From: Schleiferilactobacillus harbinensis DSM 16991
GTDB lineage: Bacteria; Bacillota; Bacilli; Lactobacillales; Lactobacillaceae
Direction of reading: 5' to 3'
Assembly: GCF_000425885.1 (NCBI RefSeq)
Contig: NZ_AUEH01000008.1
Span: 1 to 64,000, forward strand
DNA length: 64,000 bases
Positions 7,134 through 16,676 of this stretch are shown in pieces. A program made the translations under genes and the position numbers. The notes under the pieces are model-generated. The model worked only from the letters and a program-made list of their open reading frames with translations. It did not search any database and was not told the DNA's origin. Positions within the stretch are counted from its first letter, which is position 1; every line of letters begins with the position of its first letter.

Positions 7134-7807
7134 AGACCATTTGGCGCTGGCTGATTATGCTGGGCGCGCTCTGGACCCTGCTCGGGCCATTACCGGTCGC
7201 CGCCGCTGGAACATCTGCGCCGCAACCGCCAGCACCGACTTATCATGTGCAGCTCACCGCGCGCACGATTGATCAGCAAGCTGCGCCGGGCGTGCCATTC
7301 TCGCTGGTGCCGATTCACGCGGCGGGCACTCAGACCGTGGCGGCCGCCGACGCGCGCACCTACACTGTATTGGGCCCAGCCCAACGTCAAGTTGCAGACA
7401 CGGCTGGTCTGGTGCAGTGGCAATTGCCAGCGGGGGATTATGTCGTCACGCAGGAACGATCGCCGCAGTATCAAGCAACGCTGAAGCCGTTTTTGATCAG
7501 CTTGCCGGCCATGGCCCAGGGCAGCCAATTGACCATCACCGCAAAACCAATCCGTACTGTGCCGGCAGAGCCAACCACCCCGCCGGTGTCCCCCAGCCCC
7601 GCCGCTCCGGCTATCTCGGGCAGCACCGGCGCAGGGCAGCCGTCCGTTAGCCCGGCAGTGGGGACCAAACCCATCCTGCAAACGGCGGCCAGCGTCACGC
7701 CGCCTTGGCCGCTGGTGATCATCGGCGGTTTGCTGCTGGCCGGGCTCATTGGCCGCGGGTTCGTGCTGCATGATATACGAAGGAGGCGCTCAGTTGACCA
7801 AAATTAG
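7130..7807 (+). CDS. Small pilin-like membrane protein with one SpaA/Cna-B-type domain
   Basis: A 225-residue protein with a signal peptide (to about AAAG, residues 1-26), one beta-rich domain (about 38-145: GVPFSLVP, GLVQWQLPAGDYVVTQE), a Pro/Ser/Ala-rich linker (about 146-190) and a C-terminal membrane helix (about 195-212) ending HDIRRRRSVDQN. The domain and its GDYVVTQE E-box suggest a basal minor pilin. The odd point is the anchor: the place of LPXTG holds only LQTAAS, so either the sorting signal is degenerate or the protein stays in the membrane. The start overlaps the sortase stop (ATGA), and the end overlaps the next gene. Confidence 0.75.
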   Translation: MKTIWRWLIMLGALWTLLGPLPVAAAGTSAPQPPAPTYHVQLTARTIDQQAAPGVPFSLVPIHAAGTQTVAAADARTYTVLGPAQRQVADTAGLVQWQLPAGDYVVTQERSPQYQATLKPFLISLPAMAQGSQLTITAKPIRTVPAEPTTPPVSPSPAAPAISGSTGAGQPSVSPAVGTKPILQTAASVTPPWPLVIIGGLLLAGLIGRGFVLHDIRRRRSVDQN

Positions 7808-10800
7808 ACGCTTATATCTTATCCTTTGGGGAGTATTGCTCAGTCTGGTTGGCGCTGCCTTAATCGCTCAGCCAGTTGTTCAAGCAGCGGTCGCCGATTG
7901 GCCCAGCTACTGGCAAGCCGGAGATTATCCCACGGCAAATACGCCGCTGAAAGACGATCACCATCCGCAGACCATTGTCGTCCCAGACGCTGAAAAGGCC
8001 GAAGCAATCAAAGGGGATTACAGCTTTATCCCGAATTTCACTTCCCAAACCCAAGTCTACCTGGTGCAAAATGGCCGCGCTCAGCGGCAATCGACCTGGC
8101 GTACACACCAAGTATTTAATCAGGCTGACATTGATGCCAGCCATCCCTACTTGTATTACACGAACGTCGGGTTCTATACCCCCGCGGGATCGAATACACC
8201 AGTGGCCATCGACATTAAAGAGACTTTTGAACACGTGAATTCTCAACCTAGCGGGATTTGGCCCCTGCAAACGCTGGGAAAAACCTGGTTTGGCCAAAAT
8301 TCGGTGATCACCGACGATCCGGCGGGCGGCGAGTTGAACTTTGACCGCAGCATCGGTTCGAATCTGCTGTCTGTGGCCCATACTTACGACGGCACCACGA
8401 CATCACTGGCGTTACCACAGTCTTACGGATATCGGCCGGCCACTATCCGCATTGAGTTCTATAGTCATCCAGTCTTCAATAACGATTATGCTGGTCAGGG
8501 CACCCCGCTGAAGGATGGTCAAGTGAATCCGGCGGTGGTACAGCCGGCCCAAGTGGCTGGAATGCTGACATACGGGGATATCGACAACGATGAATCGGTG
8601 GACGTCAAATCCGATGCCAAACTGAATAATGTGTATGTAACCAACTATTCACCGGGCTTTCTTCCCTTTATATCCGATCATTCAGACCCCGTTGCCGGGC
8701 GCGTGGTCAACGATCATGAACTATTCTTCGGGTCCACCTGGCACGGCGGTTTGCTGGGCCGACCGGACGCGGCCGCGACGGATCAGAATCATTGGGTCAC
8801 CTTCACTTATCAGCCGACCCATGATTTGTATTTATCGATCAATGCGTCCCACTCCAAGGTTCCTTACTTTCCGCGCAGCTTAGTCCCAGTGGAATTTCCG
8901 CCGCCGGTCAAATTTGGCTTGATTCTGCCTGAACGCAAGCCGGCGGTGACTGATCAAGGTGTATTGTCCCCAGAGAAGCTGGTGAACCGGCAGATTGAGT
9001 GGCGGGCCGTATATACCGTACCCGTGCGGGTCTATAAGAATGCCGAACGCAAGGTGCAATTTATCGACGACTTGCCCCGGCCGATGACGACTGCTGTCCA
9101 GTTGCATAGTACCTGGTGGGGCCAGCAGCCAGGGGCTAATATTCGGGTTATTCAGGAAGACACCCAGAAAGATGTGACGGATTGGTTCGACTTTCAAGGC
9201 ACCCAGCTGGGTAGTGATGGCCAGCCGCACATTATCGCGTCGGCGCTGTCTTCCACGCTGAATAACCACACTGACGACTTTACCAAGAGCTTCTATGGGC
9301 ACAACTATTCTTTGGTCATCACGGCCACGATTACCGATAAAAACCAGTCGGTGGCAGACATTGCCAGTCACTACAATGCCCAGACCGGCGAGTACACCTT
9401 CGCTAATCAGGCGTGGCTCGTGGCGACCAAGCGGATTCAAGAAGGACCGGATACCTTCACGTTTGTGGATGACAAAAAGCCGTCGAACGTGGCCCATGTC
9501 AAATTCAGTGGGGTGCGGCCGGTCCACGTCCTGTATGCTGAAGCCGACCAAGCGGGCAATTTGGCCTTAGACGACCAGGGCCGCCCTAAGCTGCAGTTTC
9601 GGGCGGATAAAGATTGGCAATATCCAGAAGGGGCCAGCCTGGACAAAATCAAACTGGCCGAACCGTTCAACGTGGCGGGCAAAACAGCAGCTGGGGAAGA
9701 TTGGGTGCCGCGGCAATTTACGGATCACCAGCAAGTCTATACATTTGTCAAAATCGACAGCGCGGCCGATGCCCGCCGCCTAGCACCATATCAAACTGCC
9801 GATTGGCTGAATCGCCGGACTGACGGTCGGTACAAGCACCATGACCAATATATTCTGGCCCTCTACCAGCGCAAGCCGACCAGGGTACCGCTGGATAAAA
9901 CGGTGAACACGGGCCATCACACCGATGGCCAGACTGGCGATGACACTGAAAAGGTCACCACCGGCACCGTCGGCCATGACGTGACGTGGAATCTGGAAAC
10001 GGGAATTGCTCAAAATATCGCCGCAGCTAAAGACTTCATCATGACGGATCAATTAGACCCGCGCCTGGATTTCTCGGGAATCAAAGGATTCCGTTTAGGG
10101 TATTACGATTCTGCAGATAAAGTCGCGACCTTGCACGACGCGGTCAAGCTGGACCTGGCGGCGGGGACGGATTATACCGTGACCCCGGCACCGGGTCAGG
10201 GCGGCACAGTGACGATCACCTTCACCCCGGCCGGGCGCCAAAAGTTGGCGGCCAGCGTGACCTTCAGTCCGACGAAATTCGATGCCGGCGGTAATGCGCT
10301 CGCTTATGCCAAAGCCGACACTCAGCAAGCGCACCCGGTGGTGCTGGTCACGGACTTAGGGACCAAAGTGAATAAGCATGTGCTGGATAAGGGGAACTAT
10401 GGGCCAATTGACAATAAATTTACCGTAACGATCAATGGTCAAACCACACCGCCATCTGATGATCCCCAGGTACCGCCGATTCCGGATAAACCGATCCCGC
10501 CGAATACACCGGTGACGCCTAAGGTGCCAAAAGTCTACTTCGTCAACGTCGGCGCGACTAAAGTCAGTCAGGAAGATAACCAGGCAGCGTTGGCTGGAGC
10601 GACATTTGCCATCGCCGATACGGCAGAAAATGCCCGGACGGGGCATTATATCCAGGTGACACCGGAAGGGCGTTATGTCTATCCCGGCGACGACCATTAT
10701 GGCGACCCGGCCAACCAGCCGCTGACCCAGGAAACGAATCAAGCCGGATTGGTCACCTTCCAAGGATTGAAAACCAAAGATGCCCAGCAGGCGGACAATC

Positions 10801-11072
10801 AGCAGGATGTGCAAAAAGACTTCAGCCGGGCGTATTACCTGGTCGAAACCAAGGCACCAGCAGGTTACGGCTTAATTAAAAAGCCGATTAAAGTGATTGG
10901 GGCGGTAATTAAAGCAGCCGATCCGGCGGTCGTAAAAATTGAAGACCCCCGGCATACGCCCGTGACCCCAAGCTTCCCAGCCGCTGGTGCTGCCAGCCTG
11001 TTACTGTTGGGCAGCATCATTATGACGGCCGGCAGTCTGGCCGTGATCGTCAAGAAGAAAGCCGGCGCGTAA
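7794..11072 (+). CDS. Large pilus tip/adhesin protein carrying a copy of the backbone-pilin C-terminal part
   Basis: The TTG at 7794 is chosen because GAAGGAGG precedes it; this gives 1092 residues starting with a signal peptide (about 1-33). Residues ~34-690 are a unique ligand-binding-type region I do not assign to a family. Residues ~699-1092 repeat residues 207-601 of the pilin at 4417 almost domain for domain, including TNQAGLVTFQGL and YYLVETKAPAGYGLI. The YPKN pilin motif is absent (YILALYQRK stands there), as expected for a capping subunit. The sorting signal is degenerate (FPAAG, 1061-1065), followed by a hydrophobic helix and VKKKAGA. The gene overlaps the previous one by 14 bases, and the next sortase starts just after its stop. 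Confidence 0.85.
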   Translation: MTKIRRLYLILWGVLLSLVGAALIAQPVVQAAVADWPSYWQAGDYPTANTPLKDDHHPQTIVVPDAEKAEAIKGDYSFIPNFTSQTQVYLVQNGRAQRQSTWRTHQVFNQADIDASHPYLYYTNVGFYTPAGSNTPVAIDIKETFEHVNSQPSGIWPLQTLGKTWFGQNSVITDDPAGGELNFDRSIGSNLLSVAHTYDGTTTSLALPQSYGYRPATIRIEFYSHPVFNNDYAGQGTPLKDGQVNPAVVQPAQVAGMLTYGDIDNDESVDVKSDAKLNNVYVTNYSPGFLPFISDHSDPVAGRVVNDHELFFGSTWHGGLLGRPDAAATDQNHWVTFTYQPTHDLYLSINASHSKVPYFPRSLVPVEFPPPVKFGLILPERKPAVTDQGVLSPEKLVNRQIEWRAVYTVPVRVYKNAERKVQFIDDLPRPMTTAVQLHSTWWGQQPGANIRVIQEDTQKDVTDWFDFQGTQLGSDGQPHIIASALSSTLNNHTDDFTKSFYGHNYSLVITATITDKNQSVADIASHYNAQTGEYTFANQAWLVATKRIQEGPDTFTFVDDKKPSNVAHVKFSGVRPVHVLYAEADQAGNLALDDQGRPKLQFRADKDWQYPEGASLDKIKLAEPFNVAGKTAAGEDWVPRQFTDHQQVYTFVKIDSAADARRLAPYQTADWLNRRTDGRYKHHDQYILALYQRKPTRVPLDKTVNTGHHTDGQTGDDTEKVTTGTVGHDVTWNLETGIAQNIAAAKDFIMTDQLDPRLDFSGIKGFRLGYYDSADKVATLHDAVKLDLAAGTDYTVTPAPGQGGTVTITFTPAGRQKLAASVTFSPTKFDAGGNALAYAKADTQQAHPVVLVTDLGTKVNKHVLDKGNYGPIDNKFTVTINGQTTPPSDDPQVPPIPDKPIPPNTPVTPKVPKVYFVNVGATKVSQEDNQAALAGATFAIADTAENARTGHYIQVTPEGRYVYPGDDHYGDPANQPLTQETNQAGLVTFQGLKTKDAQQADNQQDVQKDFSRAYYLVETKAPAGYGLIKKPIKVIGAVIKAADPAVVKIEDPRHTPVTPSFPAAGAASLLLLGSIIMTAGSLAVIVKKKAGA

Positions 11073-11073
11073 C

Positions 11074-11964
11074 GTGCGGTGGATCAAATGGCTGAGCCGC
11101 ATCCTGATCGGCGGTGTCTGTGTTTGGGCCGGCCTCGTGCTGTATGGTTATCACTTGACCCAGCAGCGCTCAATACCGCCTGTGGCGATAGTCGGTCGAA
11201 ACCAAAGGGCGGTGACCGCCCGCCGGCACCGGCTGATTACGCAGGCAGCCTATCCCCACACCCTCGCCCGGGGGCATAATCCAGCTTATGCCCAAGCCCT
11301 GATTCAAGCCGATCAGTATACCGCCCAGCAAGCGATTGGGCTGGTCTGCATCCCGGCGGCCAAAATCATCCTGCCAATTTTCCCTGGCACCAGCGACTTC
11401 GCCCTATTGAACGGGGTGGGGACATATTGGCGCAATCAGCGGCTGGGTCAAGGCAATTACGTGGTTGCCGCCCACAATTTAAGCGGGCAGAAAGCGTTGC
11501 TGAATCCGATGACAGCGGTCAAGCCGGGCCAGCACATCTATCTTACTGATTTTGTTCATCTCGCGACCTATACGGCGGTGAGCAATCGGGTGGTGACGGA
11601 CCGGCACAGTGAGTTGTTGGCCGTACCGGGTCCGCATCAACCCGCTGAGGTCACCCTGTTCCGCTGCGTTGGCGGCATCGGCACGCCCTGGCGTGAAGTA
11701 CTGCAGGGGCGGCTAACCAGTGAGCAATGGCTGAACCAGGCAGCGCCAGCCTTGCTGCGGCAGATGCGGCTCACAGTTAACGGAACAGTCACTGCCTATC
11801 AGGTGAGCCGCAGCCGGTCTGCCACGCCGCTGGCGCGCTGGGGCCTAACAAATTATCAAAACATCATGCACCAGTGGGGCTGGGCAGTGGGTGTACTCAT
11901 CGCGGCTTGGCTTATCGATGTGTTTGGCACACTGCGGCAGCGTCGTGCACCAGTGTCCCATTAA
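11074..11964 (+). CDS. Second sortase of the pilus operon
   Basis: A 296-residue protein with an N-terminal membrane helix (about 6-25) and a C-terminal hydrophobic segment (about 268-287). Sortase residues are visible: His in VAAHNLSG, Cys in TLFRC and Arg in TPWREVLQGRL. The TLFRC site departs from the usual TLxTC by having Arg before the Cys, and the enzyme differs clearly from the one at 6291, so it may recognise the unusual FPAAG-type signal or attach finished pili to the wall. The start is GTG at 11074, one base after the stop of the tip gene, with no ribosome site of its own, so translation is presumably coupled. Confidence 0.8.
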   Translation: MRWIKWLSRILIGGVCVWAGLVLYGYHLTQQRSIPPVAIVGRNQRAVTARRHRLITQAAYPHTLARGHNPAYAQALIQADQYTAQQAIGLVCIPAAKIILPIFPGTSDFALLNGVGTYWRNQRLGQGNYVVAAHNLSGQKALLNPMTAVKPGQHIYLTDFVHLATYTAVSNRVVTDRHSELLAVPGPHQPAEVTLFRCVGGIGTPWREVLQGRLTSEQWLNQAAPALLRQMRLTVNGTVTAYQVSRSRSATPLARWGLTNYQNIMHQWGWAVGVLIAAWLIDVFGTLRQRRAPVSH

Positions 11965-11995
11965 CCGGGGCGCTATTTCCTCAGAATTGACGAAT

Positions 11996-12025
11996 ATGAC
12001 GAGTATTGCGCCGCTCTGCTATACT
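11996..12025 (+). promoter_or_regulatory. Possible promoter of the disulfide reductase gene
   Basis: ATGACG (11996-12001) and TATACT (12020-12025) are 18 bases apart and lie about 50 bases before the start codon. The -35 box is weak. Confidence 0.4.
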
Positions 12026-12076
12026 TAAGTAAGCACCTGACGCAGTAACGCACGCAGTAAAAGGAGGACTCTCTGA

Positions 12077-13408
12077 ATGGTTCAATACGATTACGATGTG
12101 TTATATCTCGGCAGCGGTCACGGCGCTTTTGACGGCGCTGGCCCGCTGGCCGCAACAGGGAAGCGAGTGGGGGTCATCGAAAGCGACATGATCGGCGGCA
12201 CCTGCCCAAACTACGGCTGCAACGCCAAGATTACGCTGGACGCGCCGGTGGTTTTGCAACGGGCCGCCGAACGGATGCAAGGCATCGTGGATGGCGCAGT
12301 GACCATTAATTGGGGCAATTTGGTCGCCCACAAGCAAGATGTGATCAAACCGTTGCCCGACGCTATTGGTCATGCATTGACCGGTGCCGGCGTGACCATG
12401 ATCAACGGCCGCGGCCGGTTGACGGACGCCCATACGATTGAGGTGGCCGACCAGACCTACACGGCGGATAAAATCGTCATTGCCACTGGCCAGCGGCCGC
12501 ATCGCTTGGCAATTCCGGGGGATGAGCTGGCCCATGACAGTCGGGCGTTCATGGACCTGACCACGCTGCCCAAGCGCATTGGCATTCTCGGCTCCGGCTA
12601 CATCAGCATGGAATTTGCCACTATTGCGAACGCGGCGGGGGCGGAGGTTACCGTGTTCATGCGCGGTGACCAAGCTTTGCGGGAGTTCCATCAACCATTC
12701 GTCAGGCAAGTCATGGCAGATATGGAACGGCGTGGGATCACGTTTATTCCCAATGCCCAAGTCGCTGGTCTGGAGAAAATCACCGACGGCATTGCCGTAC
12801 ACTATGGTCAAAGCCAGAGCAAGACCGTGGACTGGATACTCGACGCCACCGGCCGAGTACCCAACATTGAGGAGATCGGCTTAGAGGCCGCCGGCGTCGC
12901 CGCGACGCCCCACGGCATTACGGTCAACGACCATCTCCAAACTACGGCGCCCAATATCTATGCCTCCGGTGATGTGCTCGACAAACCGCAACCCAAGCTG
13001 ACGCCCACCGCCACTTTTGAGTCTTATTACCTGTTTCAGTTGCTCAGCGGCCAAACCACCGCGCCCATCGACTATCCGGCCATTCCGTCGACGGTGTACA
13101 CCACGCCGCGAATCGCCAAAGTCGGCGTGACTCCGGAACAAGCCGCCAAGGGCGATTATCAAGTGGTCCGCAATCATATTCCAGATGATTGGTACCGTCA
13201 AATTGATCAGGAAACACTGGGCGATAACGTACTGATCTATGACGCTGATCATCATCTTGTCGGCGCCACGGAATTCAGTGCCCAAGCTGAAGATGCCATC
13301 AATACGTTGCTGCCGGCAGTGGTGTTCCAGTATACGCCGGCTCAGATGTGGCGGCTGGCCCATATTTTCCCATCGATCAGTGCCTCGGCGTGGCATAAGG
13401 CACGTTAA
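12077..13408 (+). CDS. FAD-dependent pyridine nucleotide-disulfide oxidoreductase
   Basis: A 443-residue class I disulfide reductase, related to glutathione and mercuric reductases. The N-terminus has an FAD-binding GSGHGAFDGAG loop, and the redox pair sits in GGTCPNYGCNAK (about residues 42-47). ILGSGYISMEFA (about 172-183) binds NAD(P)H, and YASGDV is the second FAD motif. The C-terminus has the dimerisation domain, but where glutathione reductases have HPT with the catalytic His, this protein reads LAHIFPSISASAW, so the His is kept but the flanking residues differ. Its substrate is unknown; a low-molecular-weight disulfide is likely. AAGGAGG precedes the ATG. It is a single-gene unit ending in a terminator. 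Confidence 0.85.
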   Translation: MVQYDYDVLYLGSGHGAFDGAGPLAATGKRVGVIESDMIGGTCPNYGCNAKITLDAPVVLQRAAERMQGIVDGAVTINWGNLVAHKQDVIKPLPDAIGHALTGAGVTMINGRGRLTDAHTIEVADQTYTADKIVIATGQRPHRLAIPGDELAHDSRAFMDLTTLPKRIGILGSGYISMEFATIANAAGAEVTVFMRGDQALREFHQPFVRQVMADMERRGITFIPNAQVAGLEKITDGIAVHYGQSQSKTVDWILDATGRVPNIEEIGLEAAGVAATPHGITVNDHLQTTAPNIYASGDVLDKPQPKLTPTATFESYYLFQLLSGQTTAPIDYPAIPSTVYTTPRIAKVGVTPEQAAKGDYQVVRNHIPDDWYRQIDQETLGDNVLIYDADHHLVGATEFSAQAEDAINTLLPAVVFQYTPAQMWRLAHIFPSISASAWHKAR

Positions 13409-13420
13409 GATTTTAGAAAT

Positions 13421-13463
13421 GAAGCAGCGTTCACTGTCGGTTGGCGGCGGGAACGCTGCTTTT
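13421..13463 (+). terminator. Rho-independent terminator, perhaps bidirectional
   Basis: AAGCAGCGTTC (13422-13432) pairs with GAACGCTGCTT (13451-13461), followed by T residues. It ends the reductase gene and may also serve the response regulator gene that ends at 13475 on the other strand. Confidence 0.8.
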
Positions 13464-13474
13464 GGTCTTTTTGG

Positions 13475-15001
13475 TTATGAGGAAGTCTTTTGGTGGGATT
13501 GCCGGTATTGCATGGGCGGCATATCGGTTACTCGTTTAAACATTTTTGTGAAGTAAGAGAAATTAGTATACCCCACCGTTTCCGCAACTTTTTGGATTGA
13601 CAGATTGGTGTGAATCAGCAAGTATTCCGCCTGTTGGACGCGCTGGTGGATGATATAACTGGTAAGTGAAAGCCCGTATTCCTCTTTGAATAGCCGACCG
13701 GTATAATCCGGGTTCAAAAAGACGAGATCGGCCAAAACTTCCCGGGACAGATCATCACCCAGATGCTGGTCAATGTAATTTTTGAGTTGCAATGCGACAT
13801 TGTCGTGCCGGTCAATAAATGTCATGTGGGTGACGGCTGTTTTGACCAGATAAGTGATGAATTCCAGCAAGGATTCAATACTATTGAGAGAACGTTTCTG
13901 CAGCTGGGCAAACGTGTCATTCTTGAACAGTTCATGGGCAGAAATCTGTTGTTCCTGAAGTGCGACGTACATCAATTGGATAAAATCTTCGCGCAGTCGG
14001 GCGAGATTGTCGCGGGTCAGGTGGCCAGCAGCATCAGTCCGGCGAAGATAATCCCGGAAGTAGGCAATCACCGCATCGGTGTTATGGGCTGTTAATAATG
14101 TTCGAATTTGGTTGTAGTCCGGAGCAACATAGGTGTCTGCTTGCGGCTGGTAATCAGCTAGAGACATCAATGTTCCCCGGTGAATCGCCCTTTTTTCAGC
14201 CATGTCGTGAATTTCTGAATAAGTTTGCGGTAGTTTCGTAAATGGTACCGGTGGGCTCGTCAATAGAGAAACTGAAATACCCAATTCCTTGAGTTTTTGT
14301 TGAAATTGTTGGACCGCTTGCTGTGCACTGCCAGTATTCTCTGAACGACTAGGAGTGCTGAAAATCAGGCCATAGTTGCGATCCTGAATATGAAAGAATG
14401 ATACCAATTGAAACGCAGCAAAGGTGAAATGGTCATGATACAGCCGCCAGATCACTTCCTGTACATGGGTCAAATCAGTGGCGTGGTCGGCATGACACCA
14501 CGAAACAATGTTCAAAGTGTGCTGCGGCAGCTTGGCTTGGTCAGCTGAGTCAATACGGCCTGTTACATACTGCCGCCAAATGGTACTGGGCTGAGTACTG
14601 CCGGCGGTTCTGCGGGCAGCATCTTCCTGAATTCTTTTCACAGCCTTTTTCACTGTTAACGTAAACTCATCGGGATCAACGGGCTTCAAAACATAATCAA
14701 AGCTTTGGTATTCCAGGGCTTTTTGCGCATAGTTGAAGTCTGCATAATTGGTTAAAAAGACGAAAAGCGGCTGATAGAACTTCTGCTTGCGCATCCAAGC
14801 CAGTAATTCGAGGCCGCTGCCCTGGGGCATTTCGATATCGGAGACCACCAAATCGATGGCCTCTTCAGCAAGAATCTTCTGTGATTGGACCATGTTATAA
14901 GCAGTCCAGACCTTTGTAAAGCCCAATGGCTGCCAGTCAATTTGTTGTTCCAAGGCCGAAACGATGTACCGGTCATCATCTACGAGCAGTACTTGCATCA
15001 T
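13475..15001 (-). CDS. YesN-type response regulator (REC + AraC HTH)
   Basis: A 508-residue regulator. The first ~120 residues are a receiver domain: VLLVDDD near the N-terminus, DLVVSDIEMPQGSGLELL with the phosphorylated Asp, and VLKPVD with the conserved Lys. A long middle region of unknown fold follows, as usual in YesN proteins. The C-terminus has two helix-turn-helices: LSREVLADLVFLNPDYTGRLF and IQKVAETVGYTNFSYFTKMF, ending DMPPMQYRQ. The start at 15001 follows AAAGGAG; 14998 is an equal alternative. It overlaps the kinase gene by 26 bases. The pair should control the divergent importer and GH65 operon at 16870. Confidence 0.9.
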   Translation of the reverse strand: MMQVLLVDDDRYIVSALEQQIDWQPLGFTKVWTAYNMVQSQKILAEEAIDLVVSDIEMPQGSGLELLAWMRKQKFYQPLFVFLTNYADFNYAQKALEYQSFDYVLKPVDPDEFTLTVKKAVKRIQEDAARRTAGSTQPSTIWRQYVTGRIDSADQAKLPQHTLNIVSWCHADHATDLTHVQEVIWRLYHDHFTFAAFQLVSFFHIQDRNYGLIFSTPSRSENTGSAQQAVQQFQQKLKELGISVSLLTSPPVPFTKLPQTYSEIHDMAEKRAIHRGTLMSLADYQPQADTYVAPDYNQIRTLLTAHNTDAVIAYFRDYLRRTDAAGHLTRDNLARLREDFIQLMYVALQEQQISAHELFKNDTFAQLQKRSLNSIESLLEFITYLVKTAVTHMTFIDRHDNVALQLKNYIDQHLGDDLSREVLADLVFLNPDYTGRLFKEEYGLSLTSYIIHQRVQQAEYLLIHTNLSIQKVAETVGYTNFSYFTKMFKRVTDMPPMQYRQSHQKTSS

Positions 15002-16676
15002 GAGCCAACTCCTTTGGTGTTTTTCCGGTGTGGGCGGGTATTTCAATATCAATAGCGATCCCGCCAGTATCCAAGTTTGTAAAGTGCAGCGCGAAGTCAG
15101 TACCATACAACATCCGTAATCGGCTGAATACATTAGCGATGCCAATATGCTGGCCCTGAGAGGGTAATGGCGGATGGCCCTCGTTGAGCTGAGTTAGCAG
15201 CGTATCAGGGAACCATGGGCCAGTATTGCTGACCCGCAGATGCAGATAATTTTGTGCATGATGCGTGACGAGGTTGCCGGCCACACCAACTTGGGTTTGC
15301 TGGTCAAAAGTCACGCCATACTTAACAGCGTTCTCAACGAAGACCTGAACGATGAGTTGCGGTACGCAGTAAAGATGCAGTGTCGGCGGTACAGTCACAG
15401 AGAGGGCCAGTACGTCATGACCGTAACGAATTTGCTGGATTTGGACATATTCCGTCACTAATTGCAGTTCTTCCGCCAATGGAACTAAATCCGCATTAGT
15501 CCGCAGCAGGTAGCGCAGGTATTTGGTCGTGGCCATGATCAAGGCATGGGCGTTCTTGGTTTCACTGATTTGAATCATGCTGTCGATTGTCGAGAGAATA
15601 TTGAGATAAAAATGCGGTCGTAACTGGATGCGCATCAATTGGATTTGCGACTGCTTTTGCGCAATTTCCTGTTCGTACAGTGACAACTTCAACTTCTTGG
15701 TTTGAGAAAGCAGCGACCGAATCTGTTCGTTAACCGCATCGATTTCACTGATCCGGTAGTTTTTGATTTTTTCGTCGGCATTGTCCTCTGTGATGACCGA
15801 CAATGCTGAAGAAAACGAGCGTAACGGAATGGCAAAGTTGCGCCACAGATACACAACACCAACGAAGGCAAGAATGCCAATCACAGTAGACAGCAGAACG
15901 ATGACGATTTGGATCACTGTCAATTGCTCTGGCAGATTGAATTGGCGAACTGTGATGTGGAGTGAAAATGGCAGGTTGTAATCCTCGCCGTTAAAGTTTA
16001 ATTGGCGGGCGGTTGCGGCTTTGCGCGTGTTAGGGGATTTGGTTAACGGCAGTCCGTTCAGACTCAGGTAGGCACCATCGCCGGAACGTAATGTACTCTG
16101 GCGCAATGGTGCCGTGAGCGATTCTGGCGCGATTACGCAATACAACACGGCCCCTTCGTAGGTTAAGCGATGCAGCAGGTAGATTTTTCCGAGTAACGTG
16201 ACTTGCTGCCAAGAGGCATCAGACTTTTCTCGGCGGACGTGACTTTGCATGGCCAAGTATCGGTCATAGGACATCTCCAGTGGAGAAATGTTCGCGAAGA
16301 AATCGTTGCTGGGCGAGTAGATGAAAAATTGATAGGCGTTACCACTGGAATACTGGAAATCAAAGACCCGGGAACGGATATGTTCCAGCGGCTTAATGGC
16401 ATCATAGGACTGCTCATTTTTTGGAATAGTCGTTAACAAGGTGAGGTCATCATCGTTGACGATGGTGTACGTCATAAAGTGATCAACAGCCCGGACCGTA
16501 TGGCTGGTTTGCTGCATATACGCTGCCGTTGTCTGGCGCAACCGGGCAGTCTGTTCTGTCTGGGAAGCGGAGATGGTGAATAGAATTAAGCCGATGTTCA
16601 ACATCCCCAACACCCCGAGAATGACCATAATGACGCGTACGTAACGAAATACCGAGTAGTCCCCATGCTTTTTCAT
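14976..16676 (-). CDS. YesM-type sensor histidine kinase
   Basis: A 566-residue membrane kinase. One membrane helix lies at about 15-38, an extracellular sensor region (about 40-270) follows, and a second helix at about 277-299. Then come a HAMP-like segment and the His_kinase domain: LRPHFYLNILSTIDSMI carries the phosphorylated His (families usually read NPHFLYN, so this is a variant), VENAVKYG is the N box, and GIANVFSRLRMLYG the G region. The ATG at 16676 follows GGGGGAG. This type usually senses extracellular oligosaccharides or peptides and works with an AraC-type regulator, here the overlapping gene at 13475. The genes are divergent from the operon they probably control. Confidence 0.9.
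   Translation of the reverse strand: MKKHGDYSVFRYVRVIMVILGVLGMLNIGLILFTISASQTEQTARLRQTTAAYMQQTSHTVRAVDHFMTYTIVNDDDLTLLTTIPKNEQSYDAIKPLEHIRSRVFDFQYSSGNAYQFFIYSPSNDFFANISPLEMSYDRYLAMQSHVRREKSDASWQQVTLLGKIYLLHRLTYEGAVLYCVIAPESLTAPLRQSTLRSGDGAYLSLNGLPLTKSPNTRKAATARQLNFNGEDYNLPFSLHITVRQFNLPEQLTVIQIVIVLLSTVIGILAFVGVVYLWRNFAIPLRSFSSALSVITEDNADEKIKNYRISEIDAVNEQIRSLLSQTKKLKLSLYEQEIAQKQSQIQLMRIQLRPHFYLNILSTIDSMIQISETKNAHALIMATTKYLRYLLRTNADLVPLAEELQLVTEYVQIQQIRYGHDVLALSVTVPPTLHLYCVPQLIVQVFVENAVKYGVTFDQQTQVGVAGNLVTHHAQNYLHLRVSNTGPWFPDTLLTQLNEGHPPLPSQGQHIGIANVFSRLRMLYGTDFALHFTNLDTGGIAIDIEIPAHTGKTPKELAHDASTARR

Noticed and set aside
7190-7771. 193-residue minus-strand frame in the pilus operon
   Set aside because: Arg/His/Gln-rich shadow of a GC-rich gene with signal peptide and domain on the plus strand; no ribosome site.
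7749-7793. Upstream extension of the tip protein
   Set aside because: It would put residues before the basic start of the signal peptide and lacks a ribosome site, while TTG at 7794 has GAAGGAGG in front.
12101-12811. 236-residue minus-strand frame
   Set aside because: Antisense to a well-supported flavin reductase; composition is that of a shadow frame.
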